Assembly: GCA_014529385.2 (NCBI GenBank)
Contig: CM043958.1
Coordinates: 74,333,169 to 74,397,168 of the forward strand
Length of the DNA: 64,000 nt
Direction: 5' to 3'
Source: Adiantum capillus-veneris
Taxonomy: Eukaryota; Streptophyta; Polypodiopsida; Polypodiales; Pteridaceae
Below, one piece after another: positions 1 through 11,200 of this stretch (position 1 is its first letter; each line of letters begins with the position of its first letter). The notes below the pieces were generated by a model that saw only the letters and a program-made list of their open reading frames with translations, was not told the DNA's origin and searched no databases. A program made the translations under genes and the position numbers.

Positions 1-112
1 AACTTAATAGCGTAGAAAAATATATACACATATGAGGAAGAGGACGTTGAGTAGGCTGACAAATGTTGCAAAAAGATGGTTACCATTTTATGCCACTTAG
101 TAAGAAGCTCTC
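1..112 (-). repeat. Terminal direct repeat, left copy (probable end of 3' LTR of gypsy element 1)
   Basis: These bases recur at 8184-8295 with a single mismatch (T at 98 against C at 8281). In minus orientation the left copy follows a GGGGGAGAG purine run, as expected for a polypurine tract next to a 3' LTR, and the right copy is where a 5' LTR should start. The remaining part of the left LTR would lie outside the window. The exact LTR edge is uncertain because the last ~14 bases (AGTAAGAAGCTCTC) also match the flanking array A. Confidence 0.55.
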
Positions 113-274
113 CCCCAAGCCTAGAGATATTCATATCTTTAGGAGGACGGTGTTGCTTCTTTTTCTTCTTTTTTTTTTCTCTTTTTTTTGTCATTTTTCC
201 TTTTCCACCTTTCTTTTTTCAATAGGAGGAGTGTCATGCACTCTTTTACTCCGTTAGACCTGCTTTTCATTACC

Positions 275-1798
275 TCAATCCCATAAATCGGAGATGGGAG
301 GGTTGCCTTGGGTATGCTTAGATTCCAAGGCTGGTTCTTCTTTGCACATCAAAGCTTTAAAAATAGGTGGAGCATTTGCCAAGCCGAAGGGAGCCATGTC
401 AATTTGGAGCTTAGACGATGTAGGCAGATGACTGCCTATCAACGGATTGATTCGTTGAAAGTAGGGCTTTAATCTCCATCCATTGACTCTGGTCTTGTGG
501 AGTTTTCCTGATAAATATGCTAATCTGTAACTACCATTCCCAAACTTTGTTTTTATCATGAAAGGTCCCTCCCATCTTTGCAAAAACTTTTTGTCAAGTC
601 GAGTATCAAGTCGGTTATCATAGCGAAGAACCAACATACCTTCCTTCAATCCTTTCCCCTTGAGATTCTTGTTGAATTTATCCCTTTGGCTTGTCGCTTT
701 GGTGATGTAGTGATCAATGGACTCTTCTCTATCTAGCTCAAGTCGTTGGAGATCTAAGATCCTTTCATGTAGAACCTCTTTTGGTTTTTTTGCCACTCTT
801 GCAAGAACGCGCAAGCTTGAGAGCTCTACCTCAATGGGGAGAAGTGCCTCCTATCCATAAACTAGATGAAAAAGGGGTGAATTGGGTAGATACCTTGAAA
901 GATGTCCTATACGCCCAAAGAGCAGCCGTCAAATGGCGATCCCAATCATTAGGCCGGTCCACAACCTACTTAGAAATGATCTTACATATCATTCCATTCA
1001 CTATTTCCACCAATCCATTGCATTGAGGATAGTAGGGTGTGGAATGCAGGTGTTTCACTTTTAACCTCCTCAAGAGATCATTCAGAAGGTCAGCCCTAAA
1101 ACCCGGGCCTCGATCTGATAAGATTTCTAGGGGTGTTCCAAACCTACTACAAATATGATCAAAAATTAACTTTGATACCTCTTCAGCTGTGATTCGGGTT
1201 GTGCTGTTGGTTCCGCCCATCGTGTCATGTAGTCAACACCCATGATGATGAAAACCTTCCCTGTAGAAGTACGAGGTAGGGGACCTATTGCATCCACACC
1301 CCACTTTTCAAAAGGGCCATAAGATATTATTGGGACTCGAGGCTCATATGTTAGTCGTCTATCCCCAGCAATTTGGCATGGCTTACATGCCTTACACTAA
1401 TATTGGACATCACGATGTAAGCTCGGCCAAATAAACCCTGCTTGTAAAATCTTCCTACTTGTAATATCTTGAGAAAAGTGACCACCACAGACATCATCAT
1501 GACATGAAAGAATAATTTTCTTTATCTCTTGCACACCTGGTACTCTCCTCAAGACCAAATATTTCCCTTTGTGATATAAATCATCCCCGATCAACTGGTA
1601 AGGTGTGGCCTTCTTAACTAGTCTATGTCTTTGCACCTTGTCTAAGTGTTTGGGACACTCACCTGCTTGTAGAAAGAAGATAATGTCTTTTAGCTCCTCT
1701 TGACCTTGATATTTGGGTTCATATAGTTTCACACCTCCTACCGCCATTTGAAGCTTTTCATTTGCGAGTAAGTCTGCTTCCTTGTTATGAGTTCTCAC
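275..1798 (-). pseudogene. Integrase of gypsy element 1 (frameshifted)
   Basis: Integrase inserts retrotransposon cDNA into the host genome. Minus-strand reading shows an HHCC zinc finger (HDDVCGGHF near 1490, then CKACKPC at about 1376-1396 just past a TAG stop at 1397-1399). The catalytic core follows: D in WGVDAIGP (about 1290), D in ILSDRGPGF (1113-1115), and E in NGLVEIVNG (1005-1007). The last two are exactly 35 residues apart, giving DD35E. A frameshift near 1195-1205 moves the core to another frame, and a second shift between about 960 and 814 restores it. The C-terminal SH3-like domain (WEGPFMI, NGWRLKPY) is at about 440-800. No chromodomain is visible. It is inactive as read because of the stop and frameshifts. 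Confidence 0.85.
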
Positions 1799-1810
1799 AA
1801 TGTGTTGTAC

Positions 1811-3094
1811 CTATGTTGCTTTAAAACCCTTCATCAAAGCTCTTACACTACGAAGCCACTCAAACAATGTACGATTCTTGCACCTCCAAGTCCCTTGGAT
1901 TTGCCTGACCACTAGCAAAGAATCACCTTTTATAATAAGTCTTTGTATGCCTAATTCTTTGCATTCTTCTAACCCAAGGGTTAGAGCAGCATACTCAGCC
2001 TCATTGTTAGAGTGAACACTGGGTAGAGTGATACCTTTTCTAACCATTACCTCCTTTTGTGGGTTCAAAATGATGATTCCCCCTGCTGCTTTGTCTTGTT
2101 GGCGTTGATAAGCTCTGTCAAAGCATAAAGTATGGGCATTATAAATCTCCTTCACTTTGAACTGTTTTGAGCCTTCCTCTCTTTGTAGTCGTGATCCTTC
2201 CCTTTCTCTCACTTTGTAGGTGAGAATGTATGCAAGTCCTGCTCTTGTGCTATCTTCTACAAGGAAAGTGTATTCAATTTCTTGGAGTTCAAGCACCCAC
2301 TTTGCTATTCTAGATGAGAGGCTCATGTGTTGTACTACATATGGTAGATTGTGCTCTAAGGTGACAAAAACAAATGGCACAGGGAGAAGATACGATCGAA
2401 ACTTCCTTACCATAAACAAGATTTCAAATACCACTTTCTCCATTTCAGTGTATCCCTTCTCGGCCGGAGTCATCACCTTGCTTGCAAAATAGATCGGCCT
2501 CATGTATGATGTTTTAGGATCTTTTTGCATCAAAACAACACCAATTGCTTCGAAACCTACACTTGGAGTGACATAGTAGGTCTCCTTTGGATCTGGTGGC
2601 ATTAGGATTGGGAGAGAGCTAAGAATGCCCTTCACTTCCTCAAAACATTTTGCATGTTCCCTCCCCCATTCAAATGTAGATTGGCTTGCCAACCTATGCA
2701 AAGGGGCGATGGCTTCTGCTAGGTGATGGATGAAGCGAGACATGTACCTCACTTTGTGGTTGAAGGTCATTAGCTCCTTAGTTGTTGTTGGTAGAGATAA
2801 TGACAAAAGGGCCTCTACTCTAGAGGGATCCACTTGAATTCCTTGTGAAGAAACCACATGGCCTAGCAAAACCACCTGAGATTCACCGATATGACACTTC
2901 TCTGGGTTGAGTTGTCCCCCAAATTGATGGAGCCTCTTAAGCCCCTCTTCAACCTTTTGGCAACGAAGTGATCTACAACTATAAATACAAAAATCATCCA
3001 TAAAGACTCTTATAGATTTTCCAAAGAATGGCTGAAATACAAATATTGTGAATCTCATGAAGGTGCTAGGAGCATTGGTGAGCCCAAAAGGCAT
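1811..3094 (-). pseudogene. Reverse transcriptase C-terminal half, RNase H and archaeal-type RNase H of element 1
   Basis: The segment opens with the RT signature MPFGLTNAPSTF and carries the catalytic FMDD (YxDD box) at about 2990-3003. Next is the usual gypsy RNase H (PIYFASKVMTPAEKGY, then WVLELQEIEY). A second RNase H of the RVT_3/archaeal type follows, with NNEAEYAAL and IKGDSLLV supplying acidic residues. Its first acidic site reads FDRAYQ where element 2 has FDGAYQ. A TAG at 1811-1813 interrupts the end of this domain, and the frame resumes with VQHIVRTHNKEADLLAN. RT copies element RNA to DNA and the RNases H remove the RNA strand. Dual RNase H is the hallmark used for Tat-lineage elements. 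Confidence 0.85.
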
Positions 3095-3175
3095 TACTCT
3101 GAATGCAAAACATCCCCAAGGTGTGATGAAGGTGGTTTTTGGTTGGTCCTCTTCTGCTATTCTAATTTGAAAATA

Positions 3176-3898
3176 TCATGAATACCCATCACACACAGTG
3201 TAGCATTCGTGACCTGCTACTTCATTCAAAATTTCATCTTGGAAAGGGAGAGGGAAGTGGTCCCTCTTTGTCGCAGCGTTGAGGGGTTTGTAATCCACGC
3301 AGACCCTCCACTTACCATTATTCTTGGGAGTGACTACAATAGGTGATACCCATTCGGAGTTGGATATTGGATAGATGAAGCCAGCCTTCAAGAGTCGATT
3401 CACTTCTTGTAGGAGAGCCTTTTGTTGCACAGATCCTAGTCGCCTTAACTTTTGAGCCACGAGTTTGGTCCCTGGTTTCAATTCAATTCGATGCTCTATT
3501 ACATCTACACCTCTTATTTGTGAGTAGTCAGTGATAAACAAATTGGGATACCTCCTTAACATATTGATGTAGGACCTCTTCTCCTCACAAGTAAGATCTT
3601 TTGCAAGCATCTTCTCAAATCCTTCTTCAAGGTAGTGGCATCTTTCTTCCCCTCGTGTGTGATTGTCTGTTGGCTTTTCTTCTACATGAACATCTTGAGT
3701 GTTGGTGTTGAATACAATTCCCATTACCTCCAAAGAAGACTCCTCTTCACTGGTTGATGCACTGGTTGATGCTTCCTCATCACTTGAATAAGGACTCTCC
3801 TCCTCGCTCTCTTCATCTGCCGTGGTTTCATAGTTGATATCTAGTTGCTTTCCTTCTCGCCAATCATACACCACCGGTTGACCCTTCTTAAGAATCAA
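3176..3898 (-). pseudogene. Reverse transcriptase N-terminal half of element 1
   Basis: An acidic linker (residues about 25-60, rich in D, E and S) precedes the RT fingers and palm. The RT motifs are KPGTKLVAQKLRRLG, then EVNRLLKAGFIYPISNSEWV and PKNNGKWRVCVDYKPLN, ending in CYTVCDGYS. In other elements the next residues are GYFQI. Here a TGA at 3176-3178 replaces the glycine codon and the frame then continues with YFQIRIAEED, so this is one nonsense mutation and not a real end. The segment lies in the same frame as the protease upstream and the RT remainder downstream. Confidence 0.85.
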
Positions 3899-3910
3899 AC
3901 GACCACTTCC

Positions 3911-4420
3911 CTATTTTTGATCTGCATTCACAGCAATGAGCCAAGGCCTCCCTAGGATGATGGGATAGCCCTCCCCCTTAGCTCGCATGACATACATATC
4001 CACTCGTGCATCTATGTTACATACAGAGACTTTTACATTTTCAATGATCCCCAAACACTTCACACTTGAGTTGTTGGCTAGCCTAGCTTGACAATTAGAG
4101 GACTTTGTAATTTCAAGCCCTAACCTGTTCATTGGTTTTTCCGTGATCACACACATTTGAGGTCCACCATCAACATATACATTAGACACCTTTTTACCCC
4201 TTATGTAAGCATCCACAATGGGTTCCACATCTTTTTGTAGCTTTGAGGCCACAACCTTAATGGAAAGATTTGCTTTCTTTTTTGGAATTCTTGTACTTAC
4301 CAACTTTGGCCATTGCCTTCTTACTTTGGCTGATAGGTGTAGAAGTTGAGGCCATGAAATGTTTGGCTTTTGGGTTTGTAAATCCTCCAGGATGTTGTAG
4401 GGCTCTAGCTCCTTTACCAA
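3911..4420 (-). pseudogene. Retroviral-type aspartic protease region of element 1
   Basis: The active-site motif VYVDGGPQMCVIT (about 4144-4180) corresponds to the D-[ST]-G-A of retropepsins, here with DGGP. The flap/C-terminal motif ILGRPWL follows. It would cleave the Gag-Pol polyprotein. A TAG at 3911-3913 separates it from the RT segment in the same frame, and a TAA and a TGA near 4480 and 4450 separate it from gag. There is no credible independent start codon; the segment is part of a single gag-pol reading frame. Confidence 0.75.
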
Positions 4421-4480
4421 TGGGAAGTCGTTGATACCAATTTCCCTTCACCTTGATCTTTTCTTCCTGCTACTTTCAGC

Positions 4481-5560
4481 TTATTCCATCTTTGACTTCT
4501 TCTTCTTGTCCCTTCTGGCTGAATTTGTTCCTTCACTTCTCATGCCTTCATCCTTATCATCTGCTCTTGTGCGTTTTTCTGCCGGCATAACATCAAAGTT
4601 TAGAGTATGCTCATCTATTACCTCTTCTAGCTTGATGATGTTGACTCCTCTTTCTTCCTCCTCATGTGGGACGGGAGGTATATTTGCTGGTGGTGGTGGT
4701 CGACAAAGGATTTGTGGGCCTTGAGCTAGTTCTTGCTGCACAGTGAGAGGAGGCGGTCTGGGGGGATATATGTCTCCCGAAAGTCGCCTTGGATGTGAAC
4801 AATTGTACATGCCATGGCCCATTTCATTGCAATTCCAACATCGCAACTCTTGAGCTTGTCTTCGTTGATTGCGATTCCCTTCTCTTGGTTGTCGTTGTTG
4901 AGGTAGGCCTTGTACTAGATTCAGAGTGAGATTCTCAAGCTGTTGAGTTAGCCTTTGTGAAGATTGTGCAAGAGGGGCCCTAATTGGTGCTTCCATGGTT
5001 TGTGAAGACTCCCTCTCACTCACTTCATTCAAACCCCTTGCCCTATACGCTTGGAAGTGTAGTTTTCTAAACTTGATGATGGCTACCTCACGTGCTTCTT
5101 CGAAGGTGGATGGGAATTTTAGCTCTACTTTAGCCTTTAAAAGTGGATACAAGCCAACCATGAATCTCTCTTTTTTTAGAAATTTAGGTGCAACACCATG
5201 ATTTTCTAATGTAGCCTCCCACCTACCCCATAGATTGACAAAGATTGCTTCATAAGAGGGATAGTCTTCAAGTGATACCTGCTTATGTCCAATAAGACAT
5301 TTCCATAGTCCTTCAGAAGTATCACCTTGCCCGAACTTGGAGAGGAAGCTTGCTCGCAGCCTCTCCCAATTGGACTTGATTTGGGGTTGCAAGGTCTCAT
5401 ACCATGCTTTAGCTTCTGCTTTTAGAACCAACGGGAAGGCTCGTAGCTTTACTTCCTCTTCATCTCTCCCGGATATGAGATGTGCCATCTCCAAGTTGTC
5501 AAGAAACTCTTGCGCATCTTCCCCAATTCTTGCATACAACGTGGGAAAAGAACTTGTCAT
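4481..5560 (-). pseudogene. Gag polyprotein of gypsy element 1
   Basis: This is a 359-residue reading frame beginning MTSSFPTLYARIGEDAQEF. Residues about 10-170 match the Retrotrans_gag pattern (FPLVLKAEAKAWYETL, then LRASFLSKFG). The zinc knuckle CWNCNEMGHGMYNC (C-x2-C-x4-H-x4-C) is near 4800-4845. The C-terminus is charged and ends KKKKSKME before a TAA. Gag forms the virus-like particle and binds element RNA through the knuckle. This is the most intact part of element 1. The next segment (protease) continues in the same frame after two stops. Confidence 0.85.
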
Positions 5561-5645
5561 TTTGTTTAGACTTTTTGAAATTTCTTTTTTTTAAAGAAAC
5601 TTTTCTCTTACGGGCCGCACAAGATTGTTGACGCTATAAATTTGA

Positions 5646-6154
5646 TTACATTAAAATGAAGATGTACACATCCATTGTTAATTCGTACTTTATCATAGGT
5701 AGAATAAATGGATTAATTGAAGCATGGATTTCATTGAGGCGAGTAGATCCAAATATCCTCCTTATGATAGATTGAAACCTAAACTTAGTTGCAATGATTA
5801 TATGAATGGATTGCCGAGCAATAGGCCTAAAAGGTTCATTGTTTTGATCGTGATTCATGTGCTACTCCTCGTTGTTGGTTTGAAGACCTCGTTCCTTCAT
5901 ATGGCCCTTGAGCACCCCTTCACCACTCCTTGTTCCTGCCTTTAAAACAAAATGAAAACATGAACATCAAAAGAAGTTTCATAATTGATGATTGGAAGTA
6001 TAATTGGATTGGGTGATGCCAGTATTTCTCTAAGTCTTTCTGCACCAAACATAAAAACAATGCGTTGCTGGAAAAAGACTTTTCTATCTATGTGAACATT
6101 TACTCTAATGTGTTGTGCAAAATGAAATGGATAGATGGGAACTCCATTGTTCAT
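5646..6154 (-). repeat. Imperfect ~296-bp duplication with two related small ORFs in the leader
   Basis: Minus-strand ORFs at 5942-6154 and 5646-5858 (70 codons each) share a pattern F-G-x-x-R-L-x-E-I-x-A-S-x-N-P-x-I-L-P-x-I-x-Y-E followed by V-x-I-F-I-L. They are 296 bp apart and in different frames. The shared spacing shows an old tandem duplication. Resemblance is clear in the translation, but I cannot tell by eye whether amino acids are conserved beyond what the DNA similarity predicts. No protein family is recognised. Confidence 0.5.
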
Positions 6155-7139
6155 TACTAAAAAATTTGAAGGTAACTTGGAAATATGTTCCTCAGTGGGG
6201 GCACCACTTTATGAGGGCGAGCTTTTTGAAATGGGGCCTCTAAACCCAAACCAATGGGCCTACCCTCACAAAATGTTCGTAACGAGGTACGCACACTACT
6301 TGGGGCACCACCTTCTTTTGGGAGTCGAGAAGGAAACTAATCAAAATAACACTTGAACTCACCCACTCAAGCAACACACTTTGAAAACCCCCTTACTCTA
6401 TATACACTTTGGACACTTGAACACCATCAGCGATTATGCAACCCAATGCCGTGCATCAAAATGAAATATGCAATTTGTGGAATAGCATTCACCTTCTCCC
6501 CATAAGAATAGCCATAATACATCCAAACTCTTCCTCTCTCAAGCACTCATCAAAAAATCATGCGCACAAGACTTGCCTCTCAAACACACAAGAGAATCAC
6601 TTACATCAAACTAACACACTTTGCATAGAGAGCTCATGTCCATCTATGCAATGCCGTGACACAAATAAAATCACCATGAGAGGTAGCCACATGCATATGT
6701 AATGAAGCAAAAGAGAGTTGGAGTGAGAAATTTCTTTAGAGCAATTGAATAAGTGTGGAGAAACAAACCAATGGTAAATTGAGAATAGAACACTTACTTG
6801 ATTTCTCTCACACCTTTTAAGGGGAGGAGAGACTTTGGCTAACCATCACGAATTGCGACACTTGAAAGTTTTGAAGATGATTTCATGATCATTAACATAA
6901 CCATGAGAGAGATCATGATGTATTTACAAGTTATTGAGGTGCTACAAATGAGTTATTGGGTTGATGGAGTAAGAGATTGTAGAATGGAAAGAGTGGAGAA
7001 TAGAGTTGCACTTCCTCCAAAGAGGAGGGTTAGGAGGGAGGATGTGAAAGAGGGAGAGTTGGGGTTTTCTCTACTATTGATCAAGAAAAAACATGAAGTT
7101 GAAAATATAGGTGTGTGTCCTTGAGTCTCTCCAAGGGGG

Positions 7140-7149
7140 GCTATTTATA
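7140..7149 (-). promoter_or_regulatory. TATA-like box in the putative 5' LTR of element 1
   Basis: On the minus strand the sequence is CTATAAATAG followed at once by CCCCCC. TATAAATAG is typical of plant LTR promoters, and the site lies ~1.15 kb inside the presumed LTR and upstream of gag on the same strand. Transcription would start some 25-35 bp to the left. The match is short, so this is a prediction. Confidence 0.4.
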
Positions 7150-8183
7150 GTTGTGGAGTGGGATTATGCTACACTTAATTAGAGTAAGTGATTAGACCTA
7201 ATTAAGTGTCCTTTGACCACTCATTGAATATTGTACATAAAAGGGATTATTTATTCACCAAAAATATCATTTTAGACCATGAAGGCTCCATAGGGGTGCA
7301 TAATGTAGGTGGGCCCCACCATGAGGCCCTACGGGTGGCTCCTGCGGGGTATCTCAACTTGTCTGTCTTGGCATTTAGAAAGCATCTTTAGGTTGGTCCC
7401 ATCACATGCAAGTGACCTTGAACACTCATTGCTCTTCTAGAAGATGAGTGGGGCAAAAATAAGATCTCACCCTCTTGACTTACTTGATTTACAGTTCCCT
7501 TTTGCTGCGAATCTGACAGATTTACACTATTTTGACCATAACTTTTTACCTGTAGCTCGGAATGACATGCTTCAAAAGGAAAAATTGACCTTCTCAACAT
7601 GTTTGATATGAATTTGGACTATTCTTCACGCCCATGCACCAGGGAATTCGGTTTGGAAGGTCCACACTAGGCTAGGGAACCTTTTGCTTCCAAGTCTTCT
7701 TGTATGGGCCCTTTGCTTGTATGCATCCAAGGGGAATCATGCTTTTTCAAAAGGCTATGATGCTTAAACAAATAGATGAGGGCCCAATATTATTTGCTTG
7801 TGAAAATAATATACAATTGGAGTCTTTTCGAAAGGACAGAAACTATATGTATATTCTTAAGAGATATTGGGCCACCTATGTAGGGGGCATAGAAGACTTG
7901 TAGAGAGGGACCATAATCTTTGGTAAAGACAAATGGAGAGTTGATTTCCATGGGAATTTATCTATATGGCGTGGAAGATGGATATATTATTTTTCTACTA
8001 CTAATTCACAAGAGGTAAGAAATTTTGGGGGTATATAGTTGGTTATTGTATGCTTATTCTATTTACAAAGCAAAAAAGAAAAGGGTGGTAATATAAATAT
8101 ATGACTAAGGTGACATTTTTGGGAAGAGTATAATGTATGTGTCGCCACAAAGGTTAAACGAAGAGGGGGAATGTACTCTAGAT

Positions 8184-8295
8184 AACTTAATAGCGTAGAA
8201 AAATATATACACATATGAGGAAGAGGACGTTGAGTAGGCTGACAAATGTTGCAAAAAGATGGTTACCATTTTATGCCACTCAGTAAGAAGCTCTC
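8184..8295 (-). repeat. Terminal direct repeat, right copy (probable start of 5' LTR of element 1)
   Basis: It matches bases 1-112 with one mismatch. Immediately to the right the sequence is that of array A. The near identity would mean a recent insertion if these are LTR ends, which contrasts with the many stops in the coding region. Confidence 0.55.
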
Positions 8296-11200
8296 TATGA
8301 TCTATGCTCTGTACTCTATATTGACATCCTATGGACCCAAGGCCACAAGGTGCCCTCATAGTTTTGTAAAAACCCTCATTGTTTTGGCACATTATGCTCC
8401 CAGGTATAGAGCACTATTTGGTCTCTCTATGCTAGCAAGAACCGATCTATGCTTCATATTGGGACCCTGTGGCCTTCAGTCCATAGAGTCCCCTGTATTC
8501 TAGTAAGAACCTCTCTATGCTCTACACATCTTATGACCCTAAGGACACAAGGTGCCCTGTATGTTTTAAAGAAACCATTCATGCAGTTTTTTGGCAACCT
8601 ATGGACCCAGGTCCATAGGGTGCTCTCTATGCCAGTAAAAAACACTATTTCGTCTATATTGAGGAGACCTTGTGGACTGAAGGCCATAGGGTCCTCTCTA
8701 TGCTAGTAAGAATCTCTATTATCTCTATATTGATACCCTGTGGCCTTCAGGCCACAGGGTTCCTTCTATGGTAGTAAGAAGCTCTCTATGCTCTATATTG
8801 ACATCCTATGGCCCCAAGGCCACAAGGTGCCCTCATTGTTTTGACACCTTATGGACCCATGTATAAAGCACTATTTGGTCTCTCTATGCTAGTAAGAACC
8901 AATCTATGCTCCATATTGGGACCCTGTGGCCGTCAGGCCATAGAGTCCCCTGTATTCTAGTAAGAACCTCTCTATGCTCTACACATCTTATGACCCTAAG
9001 GGCACAAGGTGCCCTGTATATTTTAAAGAAACCATTCATGACGGTTTTTTGGCAACCTATGGATCCAGGTCCATAGGGTGTTCTCTATGCTAGTGAAAAA
9101 CACTATTTTCTCTATATTGAGGAGACCTTGTGGGCTGAAGGCCATAGGGTCCCCTCTATGCTAGTAAGGACCCCTGTTATCTCTATATTGACACCCTGTG
9201 GCCTGAAGGCCATAGGGTACCCTCTATTGTAGTAAGAAGCTGTCTATGCTCTTTGCTCGATGCTCTATATTGACATCCTATGGCCCCAAGGCCACAAGGT
9301 GCCCTCATTGTTTTGACACCTTATGGCCCCATGTATAAAGCACTATTTGGTCTCTCTATGCTAGTAAGAACCGATATATGCTCCATATTGGGACCCTATG
9401 GCCTTCAGGCCATAGAGTCCCCTATATGCTAGTAAGATCCTCTATATGCTCTACACATCCGATGACCCCAAGGCCACAAGTTGCCCTCTATGTTTTGAAG
9501 AAACCCTTCAGGAGGGTTTTTTGGCAACGTTTGGACCCAGGGCCATAGTGTTCTCTCTATGTCATTGAACAACCCTCATTGTTTTGGTACCCTATGGCCC
9601 TAGGTGTAAAGCACTATTTGGTCTATCTATGCTAGTAAGAACTGATCTTTGTTCTATATTGGCACCCTTTGGCCTGAAGGCCATAGGGTCTGCTCTGTGC
9701 TAGTATGAACCGATCTATTCTCTATATTGGCACCCTAAATCAGGCCATAGGGTCCCCTATATGTTAGTAACAACCTCTCTATGCTCTACACACACTATGA
9801 CCCCAAGGACACAAGGTGCCCTCTAAGTTTTGAAGAAACCCTTCATGATGGTTTTTTGGCATTCTATGGACCCAGGGCCATAGGGTGTTCTCTATGCTAG
9901 TAAAAACACTATTTGCTCTATATTGAGGAGACTTTGTGGGCTGAAGGCCATAGGTTCCCCTCTATACTAGTGAGAACCTCTGTTTTCTCTACGTTGACAC
10001 CGTGTGGCCTGAAGGCCATAGGGTTCCTTGTATGATAGTAAGAATCTCTCTATGCTCTATGCTCTATGCTCTATATTGACATCCTATGGCCCCAAAGCCA
10101 CAAGGTTCCCTCATTGTTTCGAAAAAACCCTCAATGTTGTTTTGGCACCTTATGGCCACATGCATAAAGCACTATTTGGTCTCTCTATGTTAGTAAGAAC
10201 CGATCTATGCTCTATATTGGCACCCTATGGCCTGAAGTCCATAGGGTCCTCCCTATGCTAGTAAGTAACTCTCTATGTTCTATACATCCTATATGTTTTG
10301 AAGAAACCCTTCATGAGGGTTTTCTGGCAACCTATGGACCCAGGGCCATAGGATTCTCTCTATGCCATTGAGGAGACCTTGTGGGCTGAAGTCCATAGGG
10401 TCCCCTCTATGCTAGTAAGAACCTCTATTTTCTCTATGTTGACACCCTGTGGCCTAAAGGCCATAGGGTCCCCTCTATGCTAGTAAGAACCTCTGTTATC
10501 TCTACGTTGACACCCTGTGGCCTGAAGGCCATAGGGTTCCCTCTATGATAGCAAGAATCTTTCTATGGTCTATGCTCTATGCTCTATGCTCTATATTGAC
10601 ATCCTATGGCCCCAAGTCCACAAGGTGCCCTCGTAGTTTTGTAAAAACCCTCATTGTTTTGGCACAATATGCTCCCAAGTATAAAGCACTATTTGGTCTC
10701 TCTATTCTAGCAAGAACCGATCTATGCTCCATATTGGGACCCTGTGGCCTTCAGGCCATAGATTCCCCTGTATTCTAGTAAGAACCTCTCTATGCTCTAC
10801 ACATCTTATGACCCTAAGGGCACAAGGTGCCTTGTATGTTTTAAAGAAACCATTCATGAAAGTTTTTTGGCAACCTATGGACCGAGGTCATAGGGTCCCC
10901 TCTATGCTAGTAAGAACCTCTATTATCTCTATATTGACACTCTGTGGCCTGAAAGCCATAGGGTTCCCTCTATGGTAGTAAGAAGCTCTCTATGCTCTAT
11001 CCTCTATGCTCTATGCTCTATATTGACATCCTATGGACCCAAGGCCACAAGGTGCCCTCATTTTTTTTAAAAAACCCTCATTGTTTTGATACCTTATGGA
11101 CCCATGTATAAAGCACTATTTTGTCTCTCTATGCTAGTAAGAACCGATCTATGCTCCATATTAGGACCCTGTGGCCTTCAGGCCATAGAGTCCCCTGTAT

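Larger units (their letters stand above)
5561..8183 (-). other. 5' leader and probable 5' LTR of element 1
   Basis: About 2.6 kb with no credible long reading frame lies upstream (minus sense) of gag. If the 112-bp repeat marks the LTR start at 8295, U3 would run leftward to the TATA-like box at 7140-7149, with R/U5 and the leader after it. I could not place the LTR/leader boundary or a convincing primer-binding site. Two TGGTGCCCC-type sites in minus sense (near 6190-6210 and 6300-6315) are candidates only. Two small similar ORFs occupy 5646-6154 and are listed separately. Confidence 0.45.
1..8295 (-). mobile_element. Ty3/gypsy LTR retrotransposon 1 (decayed, dual RNase H, Tat-like)
   Basis: On the minus strand the order is gag, aspartic protease, reverse transcriptase, RNase H, a second archaeal-type RNase H, then integrase, which is the Ty3/gypsy order. 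A second RNase H after the first is a known mark of plant Tat-lineage elements. Almost all segments share one reading frame broken by single stop codons, with frameshifts only in the integrase, so it was once one long polyprotein. A 112-bp direct repeat bounds the block. No chromodomain is seen after the integrase. The element lies against array A on its right, so it probably inserted at the array edge. Lineage assignment rests on domain order only. Confidence 0.85.

Noticed and set aside
6190-6315. TGGTGCCCC sites as primer-binding site of element 1
   Set aside because: Neither is preceded by a CA-ending LTR edge, so neither was called; mentioned only as candidates.
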